Below are positions 5,008-11,390 of a stretch of 20,511 nucleotides of DNA, piece after piece. Numbering within the stretch: the stretch's first letter is position 1; each line of letters starts with the position of its first letter. Location: IMG/VR virus record IMGVR_UViG_3300046648_000212, positions 1 to 20,511 of that record, one strand, 5' to 3'. The notes beneath the pieces were generated by a model. It had not been told where the DNA came from and made no database searches. It saw only the letters and a list, made by a program, of their open reading frames with translations. Made by a program: the position numbers and the translations under genes. Source of the DNA: a virus.

Positions 5008-6441
5008 ATGAAAAAGCTGACACAGCGGGAATTGGAAGCGGTGAAACCGAGCCAGGATGGCAGCATCCTGCGCGAAGAAGGTAACCTTTTTGGTCGCGTG
5101 CGTGCGAAAACCGACGGTGCTGTTTCGATATCATTCTACTATCGATACCGTTTCGACGGCAAGTCCAAGGACGTTGCTTGCGGCACCTGGCCGGCTGACA
5201 GTTTGGCTGCAATTCGCGCCAAGCGTGATGATGCTCGGGGGAAAGTTGCCGACGGCACGAACCCCGCCGTCGAAAAGAAGCTGCTGCGCCACGAGCGCCA
5301 GGAGGAAATTGCTCTCAAGCTTGCCGAAATCGAACTGCAGCGCGCCAGCAACCTGACCGTCCAAGACCTGTTCGACGCCTGGATCACCGACGGCGTGCGC
5401 CGCAAGGACGGCAACGCCGCGCTGCAGCGCACCTTCACAGTGGACGTGCTACCCACCATCGGCGCCGTCGCAGTCAAGGACCTGACCGAGCAGCACCTGC
5501 GCGGCGTGCTGCGCGCCCTGGTCGACCGCGGCGTGAACCGCTCGGCCGTGATGCTGCGCGACGAGCTGACGCAGATGTTCCGCTGGGCCCGCAAGCGCCA
5601 GCCCTGGCGCAAGCTGCTGGTGGAAGGCGATCCGATGGACCTGATCGAGATCGACAAGATCGTGGCACCCGACTTCGACATGGAAAACCAGCGCACGCGC
5701 GTGCTGCCCGACACCGAGATCATCGAGCTGCGCGATATCCTCGCCCGCCGCCAGGCCGAGTATGAGGCGGCGCCGAACAAGCGCACCGTGCCGCAGGTCC
5801 TTGAGCCGACCACGCAGCGCGCGGTCTGGATTATGCTCTCGACCATGTGCCGCGTCGGCGAGACGTCGATGGCCAGGTGGGAACACGTCGACCTTAAGGC
5901 CGGCACCTGGTTCATCCCGAAGGCGAACGTGAAGGACAACGTCGGCGACCTGACCGTCTACCTATCCGCGTTCTCGCTGGAGCAGTTCCGCGAGTTACAC
6001 AAGCTGACCGGCCATACGGACTGGTGCTTCCCGGCCCGAAGCGAGGAAAAGCACATCGACGTGAAGGCGATCACCAAGCAGCTGCGCGACCGCCAGGCCA
6101 TGTTCAATAAAAAAAGGGATGGCACTCCGCGCGCGCCGCTGAAGAATCGGGTGAGCGACAACACGCTGGTGCTGGGCGGCGGCAAGAACGGCGCCTGGAC
6201 CTCGCACGACCTGCGCCGCACCGGCGCGACGACGATGCAAAAGCTCGGGATCTCGCTCGACATCATCGACCGCTGCCAGAACCACGTGCTGGCGGGCAGC
6301 AAGGTCCGCCGGCATTACCTGCACCACGACTATGCGGAGGAAAAGCGCGCGGCTTGGGCGGCGCTGGGCCGGCGCATCGAGCAGGTGCTGGCTGGATCAG
6401 CTGGCGCAGAGATCATCGCCTTCCCGCGCGCGTCGGCTTAG
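5008..6441 (+). CDS. int: Tyrosine-type phage integrase (P4-like)
   Basis: A 477-residue site-specific recombinase that would join attP to the host tRNA-Pro gene. Residues ~1-90 form an arm-type DNA-binding domain with the GTWPADSLAAIRAKRDDARGKV signature region; ~115-195 is the SAM-like core-binding domain; ~265-460 is the catalytic domain. Catalytic residues visible: R282 (MCRVGE), H400 and R403 (SHDLRR), H426 in QNHVL in place of the usual LGH/LSH, and nucleophile Y437 in RRHYLHHDY. A lysine in the beta-hairpin (K305 or K309) completes the set. The length is at the upper end for the family. No clear Shine-Dalgarno precedes ATG 5008 (an A/T-rich leader instead), which suggests weak translation. 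It adjoins the attP region and ends overlapping the convergent next gene by 4 bp. Confidence 0.95.
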   Translation: MKKLTQRELEAVKPSQDGSILREEGNLFGRVRAKTDGAVSISFYYRYRFDGKSKDVACGTWPADSLAAIRAKRDDARGKVADGTNPAVEKKLLRHERQEEIALKLAEIELQRASNLTVQDLFDAWITDGVRRKDGNAALQRTFTVDVLPTIGAVAVKDLTEQHLRGVLRALVDRGVNRSAVMLRDELTQMFRWARKRQPWRKLLVEGDPMDLIEIDKIVAPDFDMENQRTRVLPDTEIIELRDILARRQAEYEAAPNKRTVPQVLEPTTQRAVWIMLSTMCRVGETSMARWEHVDLKAGTWFIPKANVKDNVGDLTVYLSAFSLEQFRELHKLTGHTDWCFPARSEEKHIDVKAITKQLRDRQAMFNKKRDGTPRAPLKNRVSDNTLVLGGGKNGAWTSHDLRRTGATTMQKLGISLDIIDRCQNHVLAGSKVRRHYLHHDYAEEKRAAWAALGRRIEQVLAGSAGAEIIAFPRASA

Positions 6442-6773
6442 TCTGGGGCGGCCCCAACTGGCCGCGTGTCGATCTCGCAAAGCCAGGACTGGGCAAAGTC
6501 GACCAGGTCGCCAGCCTCATTGCGTACCCGCTCAAATCCGGACAGCACGAATTTACCGTCGTTCGCCCAGATGATGTGCGGCTCCACCAACTCCAGAGCT
6601 GCGGCACGCATCTTGGCGTGTAGACGCGCCAGCTTGACCGGTCGCCGCAGCCCTTGGTCCGTCACATCCATGATGACTAGCGTGCCCTTGTAGATGGCCG
6701 TACTGCGGTCTCGTAACATCCGCCTTGGGATCTCGACGCCGCGCCGCCGCATAGGGGTGACAATTACTCTCAC
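6438..6773 (-). CDS. Conserved hypothetical protein divergent from SRAP, putatively SOS-regulated
   Basis: A 111-residue protein from a GTG start at 6773, chosen because a GAGAGAG-like ribosome site lies just upstream; ATG at 6752 is the alternative. It is basic at the N-terminus (MRRRGVEIPRRMLRDRS) and has a beta-rich centre (AIYKGTLVIMDVTD) and an alpha-helical LHAKMRAAALELVEPHIIW segment. No membrane segment or enzyme motif is visible. A good minus-strand promoter (TTTACA, 16-bp spacer, TATACT) overlaps a LexA box, so it is probably DNA-damage induced. It converges on the integrase with a 4-bp stop overlap. I do not recognise the family. The shared control with SRAP suggests a role in the SOS-linked DNA damage response or in induction. 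Confidence 0.65.
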   Translation of the reverse strand: MRVIVTPMRRRGVEIPRRMLRDRSTAIYKGTLVIMDVTDQGLRRPVKLARLHAKMRAAALELVEPHIIWANDGKFVLSGFERVRNEAGDLVDFAQSWLCEIDTRPVGAAPD

Positions 6774-6787
6774 AACTCTCTCGCAAT

Positions 6788-6807
6788 TACTGTATATCCG
6801 TACAGTA
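6788..6807. promoter_or_regulatory. LexA (SOS) box
   Basis: TACTGTATATCCGTACAGTA matches the LexA operator CTGT-N8-ACAG perfectly, including the extended TACTG/CAGTA ends. It lies in the 87-bp gap between the divergent 111-aa gene and the SRAP gene. The -10 of the minus-strand promoter overlaps it. Confidence 0.9.
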
Positions 6808-6831
6808 TATCGGTTGACGTTTTATTGTAAA
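6804..6831 (-). promoter_or_regulatory. LexA-overlapped promoter of the 111-aa gene
   Basis: On the minus strand, -35 TTTACA (complement of 6826-6831) and -10 TATACT (complement of 6804-6809) are separated by 16 bp. The -10 shares four bases with the LexA box, so LexA would block this promoter. No equally good plus-strand promoter for SRAP was seen, although a start near the same box is likely. Confidence 0.6.
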
Positions 6832-6860
6832 GTATCAAGACGACAACACGCGGAGGCAAT

Positions 6861-7532
6861 ATGTGCGGACGATTCCACCAGAGCGACATAGAGCGGGCGA
6901 TGGCCGATTTCGGCTGGGTGGATGAATTCGTCAACCGCAGCACTGCCGCCCCTTGCTGGAATGTCGCGCCGACGATGCGCCGGCCGGTGCTGCACGTCGA
7001 GGGCGGCGCGCTGCTGCTGGACGACCTGCACTGGGGCTACCAAGCGGCATGGGCACAGGGAAAAGTGCCGGTGGCGGTCAATGCGAGATTGGAGAAGATC
7101 ACGAACCGCTACTGGGGTAGCCTGCTGACGCGCGGCCGCTGCATCGTGCCGGCGGACGGCTGGTATGAATGGACCGGCGAGAAAGGCGCGAAGCAGCCGT
7201 GGCACATCCATCGCGCGAACGGCGGGGCGCTGTACATGGCCGCCCTCGCCTGCTTCGGCGAGGCGACCGAGAACGCGCCGGCGCACGGCTTCACCATCGT
7301 CACGGCCGACGCCCAGGGCGGCATGGTCGACATCCATGACCGGAGGCCGGTGGTGTTCAGCGCGCCAGACGCGGCTACCTGGCTTGACCCGGCTATCTCC
7401 AGCGAGCAGGCCGCCGAGCTGGCGCGATCGGTGGCGCTGGGGCCGGATAGCTTTGCCTGGTTCATGGTCAACAAGGCGGTAGGGAGCGTGCGCAATCAGG
7501 GCGCACAGCTGGTCGAGCGAGTTTTGACGTAG
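6861..7532 (+). CDS. SOS response-associated peptidase (SRAP; YedK/HMCES type)
   Basis: A 223-residue SRAP protein. After Met removal, Cys2 forms a covalent thiazolidine crosslink with abasic sites in single-stranded DNA, protecting them from error-prone processing. Visible signature: MCGRF at the start (C2), N34 in the CWNVAPT motif, NARLE (N74-E78), GRCIVPADGWYEW with E103, and HDRRPV with H159. The length equals the family standard. GGAGG lies 4 nt before the ATG. A LexA box sits 53 bp upstream, consistent with SOS control. SRAP genes are common in temperate phages of Proteobacteria; in this phage it may guard replicating DNA after induction. Confidence 0.93.
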   Translation: MCGRFHQSDIERAMADFGWVDEFVNRSTAAPCWNVAPTMRRPVLHVEGGALLLDDLHWGYQAAWAQGKVPVAVNARLEKITNRYWGSLLTRGRCIVPADGWYEWTGEKGAKQPWHIHRANGGALYMAALACFGEATENAPAHGFTIVTADAQGGMVDIHDRRPVVFSAPDAATWLDPAISSEQAAELARSVALGPDSFAWFMVNKAVGSVRNQGAQLVERVLT

Positions 7533-7580
7533 ATCAAATTGCTGGCTGGCTGACGTGCCATAGTGGCTCAGGAGGTCACT

Positions 7581-7769
7581 ATGGACGAGGACGTCATTGA
7601 ACGGGTGCCGGCCTGGCTGCAGGCGCGCTACATTGCTGTGGCCGCCGAGCTGGAACGTATGCATGGCGCTGCATTCGCTGATGAGTTTTTGGTGGGCGTG
7701 ATGCAGGCGCACCCGCACTCCGGCTATTTTCTTCGACTAGAACCAGCCATTGACCAAGTATCAACCTAA
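7581..7769 (+). CDS. Small hypothetical protein downstream of SRAP
   Basis: A 62-residue protein starting at ATG 7581 behind an excellent AGGAGGT site (7570-7576); an upstream in-frame GTG at 7563 would place the start before that site and is unlikely. The sequence is acidic and helical (MDEDVIERVPAWLQARYIAVAAELERMHGAAFADEFLVGVMQAHPHSGYF). No known motif, signal or membrane segment is recognised. It is 48 bp after SRAP and may be co-transcribed with it. Function unknown. Confidence 0.6.
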   Translation: MDEDVIERVPAWLQARYIAVAAELERMHGAAFADEFLVGVMQAHPHSGYFLRLEPAIDQVST

Positions 7770-7782
7770 CAGTGTTGCACTA

Positions 7783-7811
7783 CTGCCACCAGTAGCAATA
7801 AAAATTATAAT
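7783..7811 (+). promoter_or_regulatory. Promoter of the HNHP/72-aa cassette
   Basis: CTGCCA (7783-7788), 17-bp spacer and a perfect TATAAT (7806-7811). It lies in a strikingly AT-rich 150-bp stretch (7770-7918) that separates the cassette from the gene before it. An independent promoter is typical of phage moron genes. Confidence 0.45.
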
Positions 7812-7918
7812 ATTTTCATTAAAAAAGGGCTATGATTTGTTGAATGCAGGAACTATATTGAACTTTAAGGTGCCTGCGAACCGACGCATAATATCGATCG
7901 CGAACGAGGTGCGGACCA

Positions 7919-8482
7919 ATGTCGAACAGCCAACCTACATGGGACTTCAATCTATATGATCCGGGTTTCGCTCGACATGCACCAGATACCTCGACGGCTG
8001 CTCGATTGTCAGCAGTTGCATTCGAAATTCGTGTACGCAAAGAATTAATAGAGCACGGGGCATTTTTCCGTTCGGATGGCAATTTAATTTTCGAGAAAAT
8101 GGGGCTAAAAAATTCAATCCCCCTCTCGCCGCTCGAACTCGTCGGGACGGAGAAGAGCCTGTTTACGCACAATCATCCCGACGGTAGCTCGTTCTCCATT
8201 CGCGATGTTGAAACCGCTATCCAACAGGAGTTATGTGAACTTCGTGTGGTGGCGCCAGACTGGCGACACATCATGCGGCCGTACCGAAATCAACACTGGC
8301 CAAGTCGGCCAGCAATCATTGCGGCTTTTCGGAATGAAACGTACAGGGCCTGCACCGAAGTTCATGGCATGATGAAAAGTGGCCAGCTGTCCTACCAATA
8401 TAAGGATGTGGAACTACAACATCAAATCTGGCAGCGCGTCGCACATCAGTTGAAATTTGAATATATCAGGGAGGCATCCTAA
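7919..8482 (+). CDS. HNHP-type JAB/MPN-like putative metallopeptidase, phage cargo
   Basis: A 187-residue protein. The centre holds FTHNHPDGSSFSIRD (H84, H86, S93, D96), preceded by Glu residues (E36, E73, E78) and followed by ELRVVAPDWRHIM. This resembles the zinc-binding JAMM motif (E ... HxH ... SxxD) of JAB/MPN+ isopeptidases, but it has six rather than seven residues between HxH and S. Related HNHP domains are found in phage head-associated and polymorphic-toxin proteins. No signal peptide or membrane segment. The DNA is visibly more AT-rich than its neighbours and has its own promoter, suggesting recent transfer. The next gene starts directly after its stop, so the two form a cassette. 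Enzyme activity is inferred; it could be a non-catalytic fold. Not related in context to the tail JAB domain of protein K. Confidence 0.6.
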   Translation: MSNSQPTWDFNLYDPGFARHAPDTSTAARLSAVAFEIRVRKELIEHGAFFRSDGNLIFEKMGLKNSIPLSPLELVGTEKSLFTHNHPDGSSFSIRDVETAIQQELCELRVVAPDWRHIMRPYRNQHWPSRPAIIAAFRNETYRACTEVHGMMKSGQLSYQYKDVELQHQIWQRVAHQLKFEYIREAS

Positions 8483-8701
8483 ATGGAAACCCAAACGATC
8501 CAGTCCGAAGTCGACGATGTTCTGGCAAGACTTTTGCCCCCCTTGGGTTTTGAGGATCATCTCGTAGTCCTCACGCGCGGCTATTACGTGTGGATGCGGG
8601 CTGAGCAGGTACTCCCCGACGAATCGATTTGCCTATACGATGGCGACTGCCGAGACGTGCTTCTTCCTACGGATGCACGAGTGAAGCATAGATTCCAGTG
8701 A
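8483..8701 (+). CDS. 72-aa partner protein of the HNHP cassette
   Basis: A 72-residue protein whose ATG follows the TAA of the preceding gene immediately, with GGGAGG 8 nt upstream inside that gene. The sequence (METQTIQSEVDDVLARLLPP, then LVVLTRGYYVWM and LYDGDCRDVLLP) suggests a helix followed by a compact beta fold. No recognised family. Strict coupling to the HNHP gene suggests the products act together, for example as partner, inhibitor or adaptor. It ends 7 bp from the stop of the convergent late operon. Confidence 0.6.
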   Translation: METQTIQSEVDDVLARLLPPLGFEDHLVVLTRGYYVWMRAEQVLPDESICLYDGDCRDVLLPTDARVKHRFQ

Positions 8702-8708
8702 GGCACTG

Positions 8709-8963
8709 CTACAGGCACCCCTCAATAGCCGCGCGCAGCAGGGACTCGTACTTCCTGCCGCGCGGCCAGTCCGCCGCAAGTGCCAAGACCTTTTCGCCAG
8801 GGCTGGCACCCGGCTGCAGCCTGTCAAACTCAAACATCGGCGCGGCGGGGACGTCTGCCTCCTTCAAGCACGGCCTGTAGACCGGAATCTCCACGGTCTG
8901 CGTCGCTGGCGGCGCGCTGGCGCACCCGGTCAGCAGCGCGATCATTGGCAGCATCGCCTTCAT
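8709..8963 (-). CDS. Outer-membrane spanin lipoprotein (Rz1-like)
   Basis: An 84-residue lipoprotein: MKAMLPMIALLTGCASAPP has a short signal peptide and a lipobox LLTGC with acylated C14, followed by a Pro-containing mature region (TVEIPVYRPCLKEADVPAAP) and a conserved WPRGRKYESLLRAAIEGC tail. Rz1-type o-spanins sit in the outer membrane and join the inner-membrane Rz to fuse both membranes at the last step of lysis. It overlaps the Rz-like gene by ATGA rather than being nested in it as in lambda. Its position as the last gene of the lysis cassette supports the call. Confidence 0.85.
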   Translation of the reverse strand: MKAMLPMIALLTGCASAPPATQTVEIPVYRPCLKEADVPAAPMFEFDRLQPGASPGEKVLALAADWPRGRKYESLLRAAIEGCL

Positions 8964-9355
8964 CGCACATCCTCCAGCAGCTTGTTCACATAGGGCATGG
9001 CGTCGTCGCAGCTCGTCGCATGCACGCCGGCCAGCTGCTGCAGCGCGCCGTCGAACCGCTTACCCTGCTCCGCCGCTTGGGCCCGCGCCGCGGCGCCGCG
9101 CGCATCCGCCTCGATCTTGGCCTTGGCCAGCGCCTCGGTGGCGCGGTTCTGCTCGCGGATCGCGCTCTGGTAGTCGTCGGCGCGGGCGTTCGCCGCCGTC
9201 AGGTCGACCTGGGCCTGCTTCAGTTCGTGCTTGGTCAGCCACAGGGCCGTGCCGCCGGCCACGCCCACCACAAGGAGCAGGCCGGCCAGCGCGGCTGTGG
9301 CCACCTTCCAGGCCTGCCCGGTGGCGGTGCCGACGAGCGTGCCGAGCGCGCTCAC
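8960..9355 (-). CDS. Inner-membrane spanin (Rz-like)
   Basis: A 131-residue protein with an N-terminal membrane segment at ~20-40 (AALAGLLLVVGVAGGTALWL) and a long Ala/Gln/Glu-rich periplasmic coiled coil at ~42-108, ending SCDDAMPYVNKLLEDVR. This is the usual Rz/i-spanin architecture. The start is GTG at 9355, overlapping the endolysin stop as GTGA; no other early Met exists and the ribosome site is weak, so translation is probably coupled. It works with the downstream Rz1-like lipoprotein to disrupt the outer membrane. Confidence 0.85.
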   Translation of the reverse strand: MSALGTLVGTATGQAWKVATAALAGLLLVVGVAGGTALWLTKHELKQAQVDLTAANARADDYQSAIREQNRATEALAKAKIEADARGAAARAQAAEQGKRFDGALQQLAGVHATSCDDAMPYVNKLLEDVR

Positions 9356-9867
9356 GCAAGCACCCGCTGCGCCACCGCGAACAGCGCCAGACGGTCGTCA
9401 AGGCCATTGGTGCCGCCGTTCACACGCCGCGTCACCTTCACCTGGTCACCGGCATCCGCCAGCTCGTTCAGCCCATGCGTCTTCCAGAACCAACCAGCCG
9501 AGCGACACGCGCTGTCCGGCAGTTCAAGCAGTTGCGGATGCTCGAGCAGGTCCAGCCCCAGGGCGGCGCCGCACGCGGCGTAGTTCGCGCGGCCGGTTAT
9601 CTGGATCAGGCCGCGCCCCTTGTAACGCCGGCCATCACCCGGCCAGGTGTTGCCCAAGTCCTTGCGGCCCTCGTATGCGTCGCCGCTGGCCAATTCGAGC
9701 GTGTACCGTAGTTGCGCCGACTCGTGGCCGACCTGGGCGATGAACGACGCTTGGCGCGCCGGCGTGTCGATGTCGAATTCGGCCATGGCGGCCGTCAGCG
9801 GTGCCAGGAACACGTCAACGCGGCCGCGCGCCAGTGGCATGATGGATAGCAGTTGCGCTGCGTTCAT
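9352..9867 (-). CDS. Endolysin, GH19 chitinase-like muramidase
   Basis: A 171-residue endolysin starting at ATG 9867, which overlaps the stop of the small upstream gene as ATGA; a longer frame to 10017 only shadows that gene. The GH19 pattern is clear: ASFIAQVGHES with the first catalytic Glu E49, TLE (E58), AYEGRKDLGNTWPGDGRRYKGRGLIQITGRANY (64-96) and NGGTNGLDDR near the C-terminus. Phage GH19 enzymes cleave the peptidoglycan glycan strand. No signal peptide or SAR segment is present, so export depends on the holin. Confidence 0.93.
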   Translation of the reverse strand: MNAAQLLSIMPLARGRVDVFLAPLTAAMAEFDIDTPARQASFIAQVGHESAQLRYTLELASGDAYEGRKDLGNTWPGDGRRYKGRGLIQITGRANYAACGAALGLDLLEHPQLLELPDSACRSAGWFWKTHGLNELADAGDQVKVTRRVNGGTNGLDDRLALFAVAQRVLA

Positions 9868-10010
9868 AGCAGGCTCACAAAGGCAAGGATGCCAATCAGG
9901 GAGAGCGCAAGCGTGCCGATGGTCCGCGTGCGCAGCTTGGGGTTCAGGACGCCCCAGACGCAGACGCCCAGCACGCCGCAGGACACGATCTGTTGCGCGA
10001 CGTGGCTCAT
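9864..10010 (-). CDS. 48-aa two-helix membrane protein in the lysis cassette
   Basis: A 48-codon frame starting MSHVAQQIVSC and ending AFVSLL, with ATGA overlaps at both ends (holin stop / its ATG, and its TGA / endolysin ATG). Two hydrophobic segments, ~7-22 (QIVSCGVLGVCVWGVL) and ~30-48 (TIGTLALSLIGILAFVSLL), are separated by a basic turn NPKLRTRT, a hairpin membrane topology. Position and size suggest a second small holin, antiholin or pinholin-like modulator. Too short for standard gene finders. The function is inferred from topology and neighbours only. Confidence 0.7.
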   Translation of the reverse strand: MSHVAQQIVSCGVLGVCVWGVLNPKLRTRTIGTLALSLIGILAFVSLL

Positions 10011-10354
10011 TTGTCACTCCCGAGGAAACGGCGCTTGAGCGTGCCGATCAGGTCGGCGGAGTTGATCTCCACGAACAGTTCGCGCACCACTGCCAGCGCG
10101 AAAAGGCCAACCAGGAACTCGAGGAGCGCTGGCACGTGTTCGCCTGGGATGTGCCAGAACTCGATCGCGGCCGGGGCAACATAACCCGCGCAGGCCAGGC
10201 CGGCGGCGAACGAAGTCGCCTTCTGCCACAGCGTCAGGTCGGCGCCCAGGAATTTCAACGACAGCGCCGCACCGACAGCGCCAGGCAGGTAGGTCGCAGC
10301 TGATTTGAGGGCGGTCGCCACGATGGCGGCGCCGGTGGTTACAGGATCGGTCAT
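10007..10354 (-). CDS. Putative holin
   Basis: A 115-residue protein with two clear hydrophobic segments (~46-66 ATSFAAGLACAGYVAPAAIEF and ~75-94 VPALLEFLVGLFALAVVREL), an amphipathic Ala-rich N-terminus and a basic C-terminal tail (TLKRRFLGSDK). This size and topology, directly upstream of the endolysin, fit a phage holin that forms the inner-membrane lesion and times lysis. An AAAGG site precedes the ATG. A strong terminator lies only 15 bp upstream of the start. Confidence 0.75.
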   Translation of the reverse strand: MTDPVTTGAAIVATALKSAATYLPGAVGAALSLKFLGADLTLWQKATSFAAGLACAGYVAPAAIEFWHIPGEHVPALLEFLVGLFALAVVRELFVEINSADLIGTLKRRFLGSDK

Positions 10355-10369
10355 GTCGGCCTTTGCATG

Positions 10370-10390
10370 AAAAAACCCGCCGAAGCGGGT
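10370..10390 (-). terminator. Rho-independent terminator upstream of the holin
   Basis: On the minus strand: ACCCGC, UUCG-type loop (TTCG), GCGGGT, then six T (complement of 10370-10375). It lies between the papain-like gene and the holin, both transcribed leftward, so it would cut the lysis genes off from the tail genes unless antiterminated. Confidence 0.85.
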
Positions 10391-10398
10391 CTGGTTGG

Positions 10399-10857
10399 TT
10401 ATGGGTTGATGGCGAGTAGCGCTGTCTCGCCGACATGCGACAGATCGGCAAACAGGTCGCGACCGGCGGCGCGCAGTACGGCAGCCGCAAATTCGTAGCA
10501 GAAGAACGAGTCATCCTCGGCCCAGTCCCGGCCGGGCGCGAGACTCAGGCCCAGCGCGCCGAGCCAGTCGTATGGCACCTTGCGCCGGGCCTGCTCCGCC
10601 GCCCACTTCACTCCGGCCACCGCATCCGGGACCTGGTACCGGCGCTCCCGGACAATGACCTGGCCATCGATGGCCGTGGCGTAATCCACCGCGCGCACGC
10701 CGTGCAACATCGTCGCCTCGTAGCACTGGTCCGGGCCGACCACGATGGCGTGCGAGGACAGCGCGAAAGCAAAACGACTGCGTGGCATGGCCCAGCGAAT
10801 CAACCACGAGATCGGGTTCCAGCGGCGATGGGTGAAAATCACTTTGATGGTACTCAT
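10399..10857 (-). CDS. Permuted papain-like cysteine peptidase (NlpC/P60 superfamily-like)
   Basis: A 152-residue protein starting at ATG 10857 behind an AAGGAA site; a longer in-frame start at 10905 would overlap the preceding gene. H36 (SHAIVV), E47 (CYEAT) and C120 (FFCYEFAAAVLRAAGR) fit the order His ... Glu ... Cys of circularly permuted papain-like enzymes (YiiX/YaeF type). The motif SHA ... YEA ... FCYEF is the main evidence. The usual substrates of such proteins are peptides or amides of the cell envelope. It lies between tail fibre genes and the lysis cassette, so it may be a virion or lysis accessory hydrolase. No signal peptide. Confidence 0.55.
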   Translation of the reverse strand: MSTIKVIFTHRRWNPISWLIRWAMPRSRFAFALSSHAIVVGPDQCYEATMLHGVRAVDYATAIDGQVIVRERRYQVPDAVAGVKWAAEQARRKVPYDWLGALGLSLAPGRDWAEDDSFFCYEFAAAVLRAAGRDLFADLSHVGETALLAINP

Positions 10858-10901
10858 GGGGTTCCTTGCGGTCGAGGGGGGCTTGAATGAATTCTCGCGG
10901 A

Positions 10902-11390
10902 TCAATTGGACCAGCCCAGGGTCGCGGTGATGCCGGACGCTGTGGCGCTGTGGCCGGTGTTGTCAGTGACGACGCACTGCAGCGTGGCGCTGGCGCCGCC
11001 ATTGGCGTTGAGAGCATATCCGTGGGAAACGGTACATGCAGCACTGGTGGAGAAACCCAGCGAGCAGCTGTTCGGGTTGGAAGTGAATGACCACGCGTAG
11101 GTATTGCCGCCACTACCACCGGTGACTGACACACTTGGATTGCATGTGACAGACCCAGCTCCAGGGGCAGAGCTGACGCTGTTCGCGCTATTGTTGCCTG
11201 TTACGTTCAATGGGATATACGAGCTTTTGCCATACAGGTCGGATAGGCTGATCGCCCCGGACGGCACGCCGGCCAGCGCTCGCACGTCGGAGTCGCCCAG
11301 GCTGATCGGGTAGGCGCGGCCAGGGTTGGTGACGCGCAGCTCGTTCATCACGTCGGTCAGGCTGATGGTGCCGGAGGCGGGCAGGGTCAT
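10902..11390 (-). CDS. Ig-like virion / tail appendage protein
   Basis: A 162-residue protein. Residues 1-56 (LPASGTISLTDVMNEL ... ISLGDSDVRALAGV ... ISLSDLYGKS) form a module common at the N-terminus of phage tail-associated proteins. Residues ~58-162 are Ser/Gly/Asn/Thr-rich with paired cysteines (C82, C108, C119, C138), a WSF core and an Ig-like beta pattern. Ig-like domains on phage tails are thought to bind weakly to cell-surface carbohydrate. It overlaps the stop of the tail fibre gene (ATGA) and so is probably a late structural protein. Confidence 0.6.
   Translation of the reverse strand: MTLPASGTISLTDVMNELRVTNPGRAYPISLGDSDVRALAGVPSGAISLSDLYGKSSYIPLNVTGNNSANSVSSAPGAGSVTCNPSVSVTGGSGGNTYAWSFTSNPNSCSLGFSTSAACTVSHGYALNANGGASATLQCVVTDNTGHSATASGITATLGWSN

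Noticed and set aside
5139-5939. 266-aa minus-strand frame within the integrase
   Set aside because: Overlaps the catalytic integrase gene fully and has Ser/Arg-rich shadow composition.
6814-6836. TTGACG as a -35 box for SRAP
   Set aside because: No acceptable -10 at 16-18 bp downstream; the minus-strand promoter over the LexA box is better supported.
7750-7959. 69-aa + strand frame over the AT-rich promoter region before the HNHP gene
   Set aside because: It spans the TATAAT promoter, lacks a good ribosome site and overlaps the start of the HNHP gene in another frame.
8728-8766. Long GC-rich imperfect hairpin (8-bp perfect outer stem) near the convergent gene ends at 8701/8709
   Set aside because: It lies inside the Rz1-like coding sequence, has no T run on either strand and is explained by GC-rich codons; not called as a terminator.
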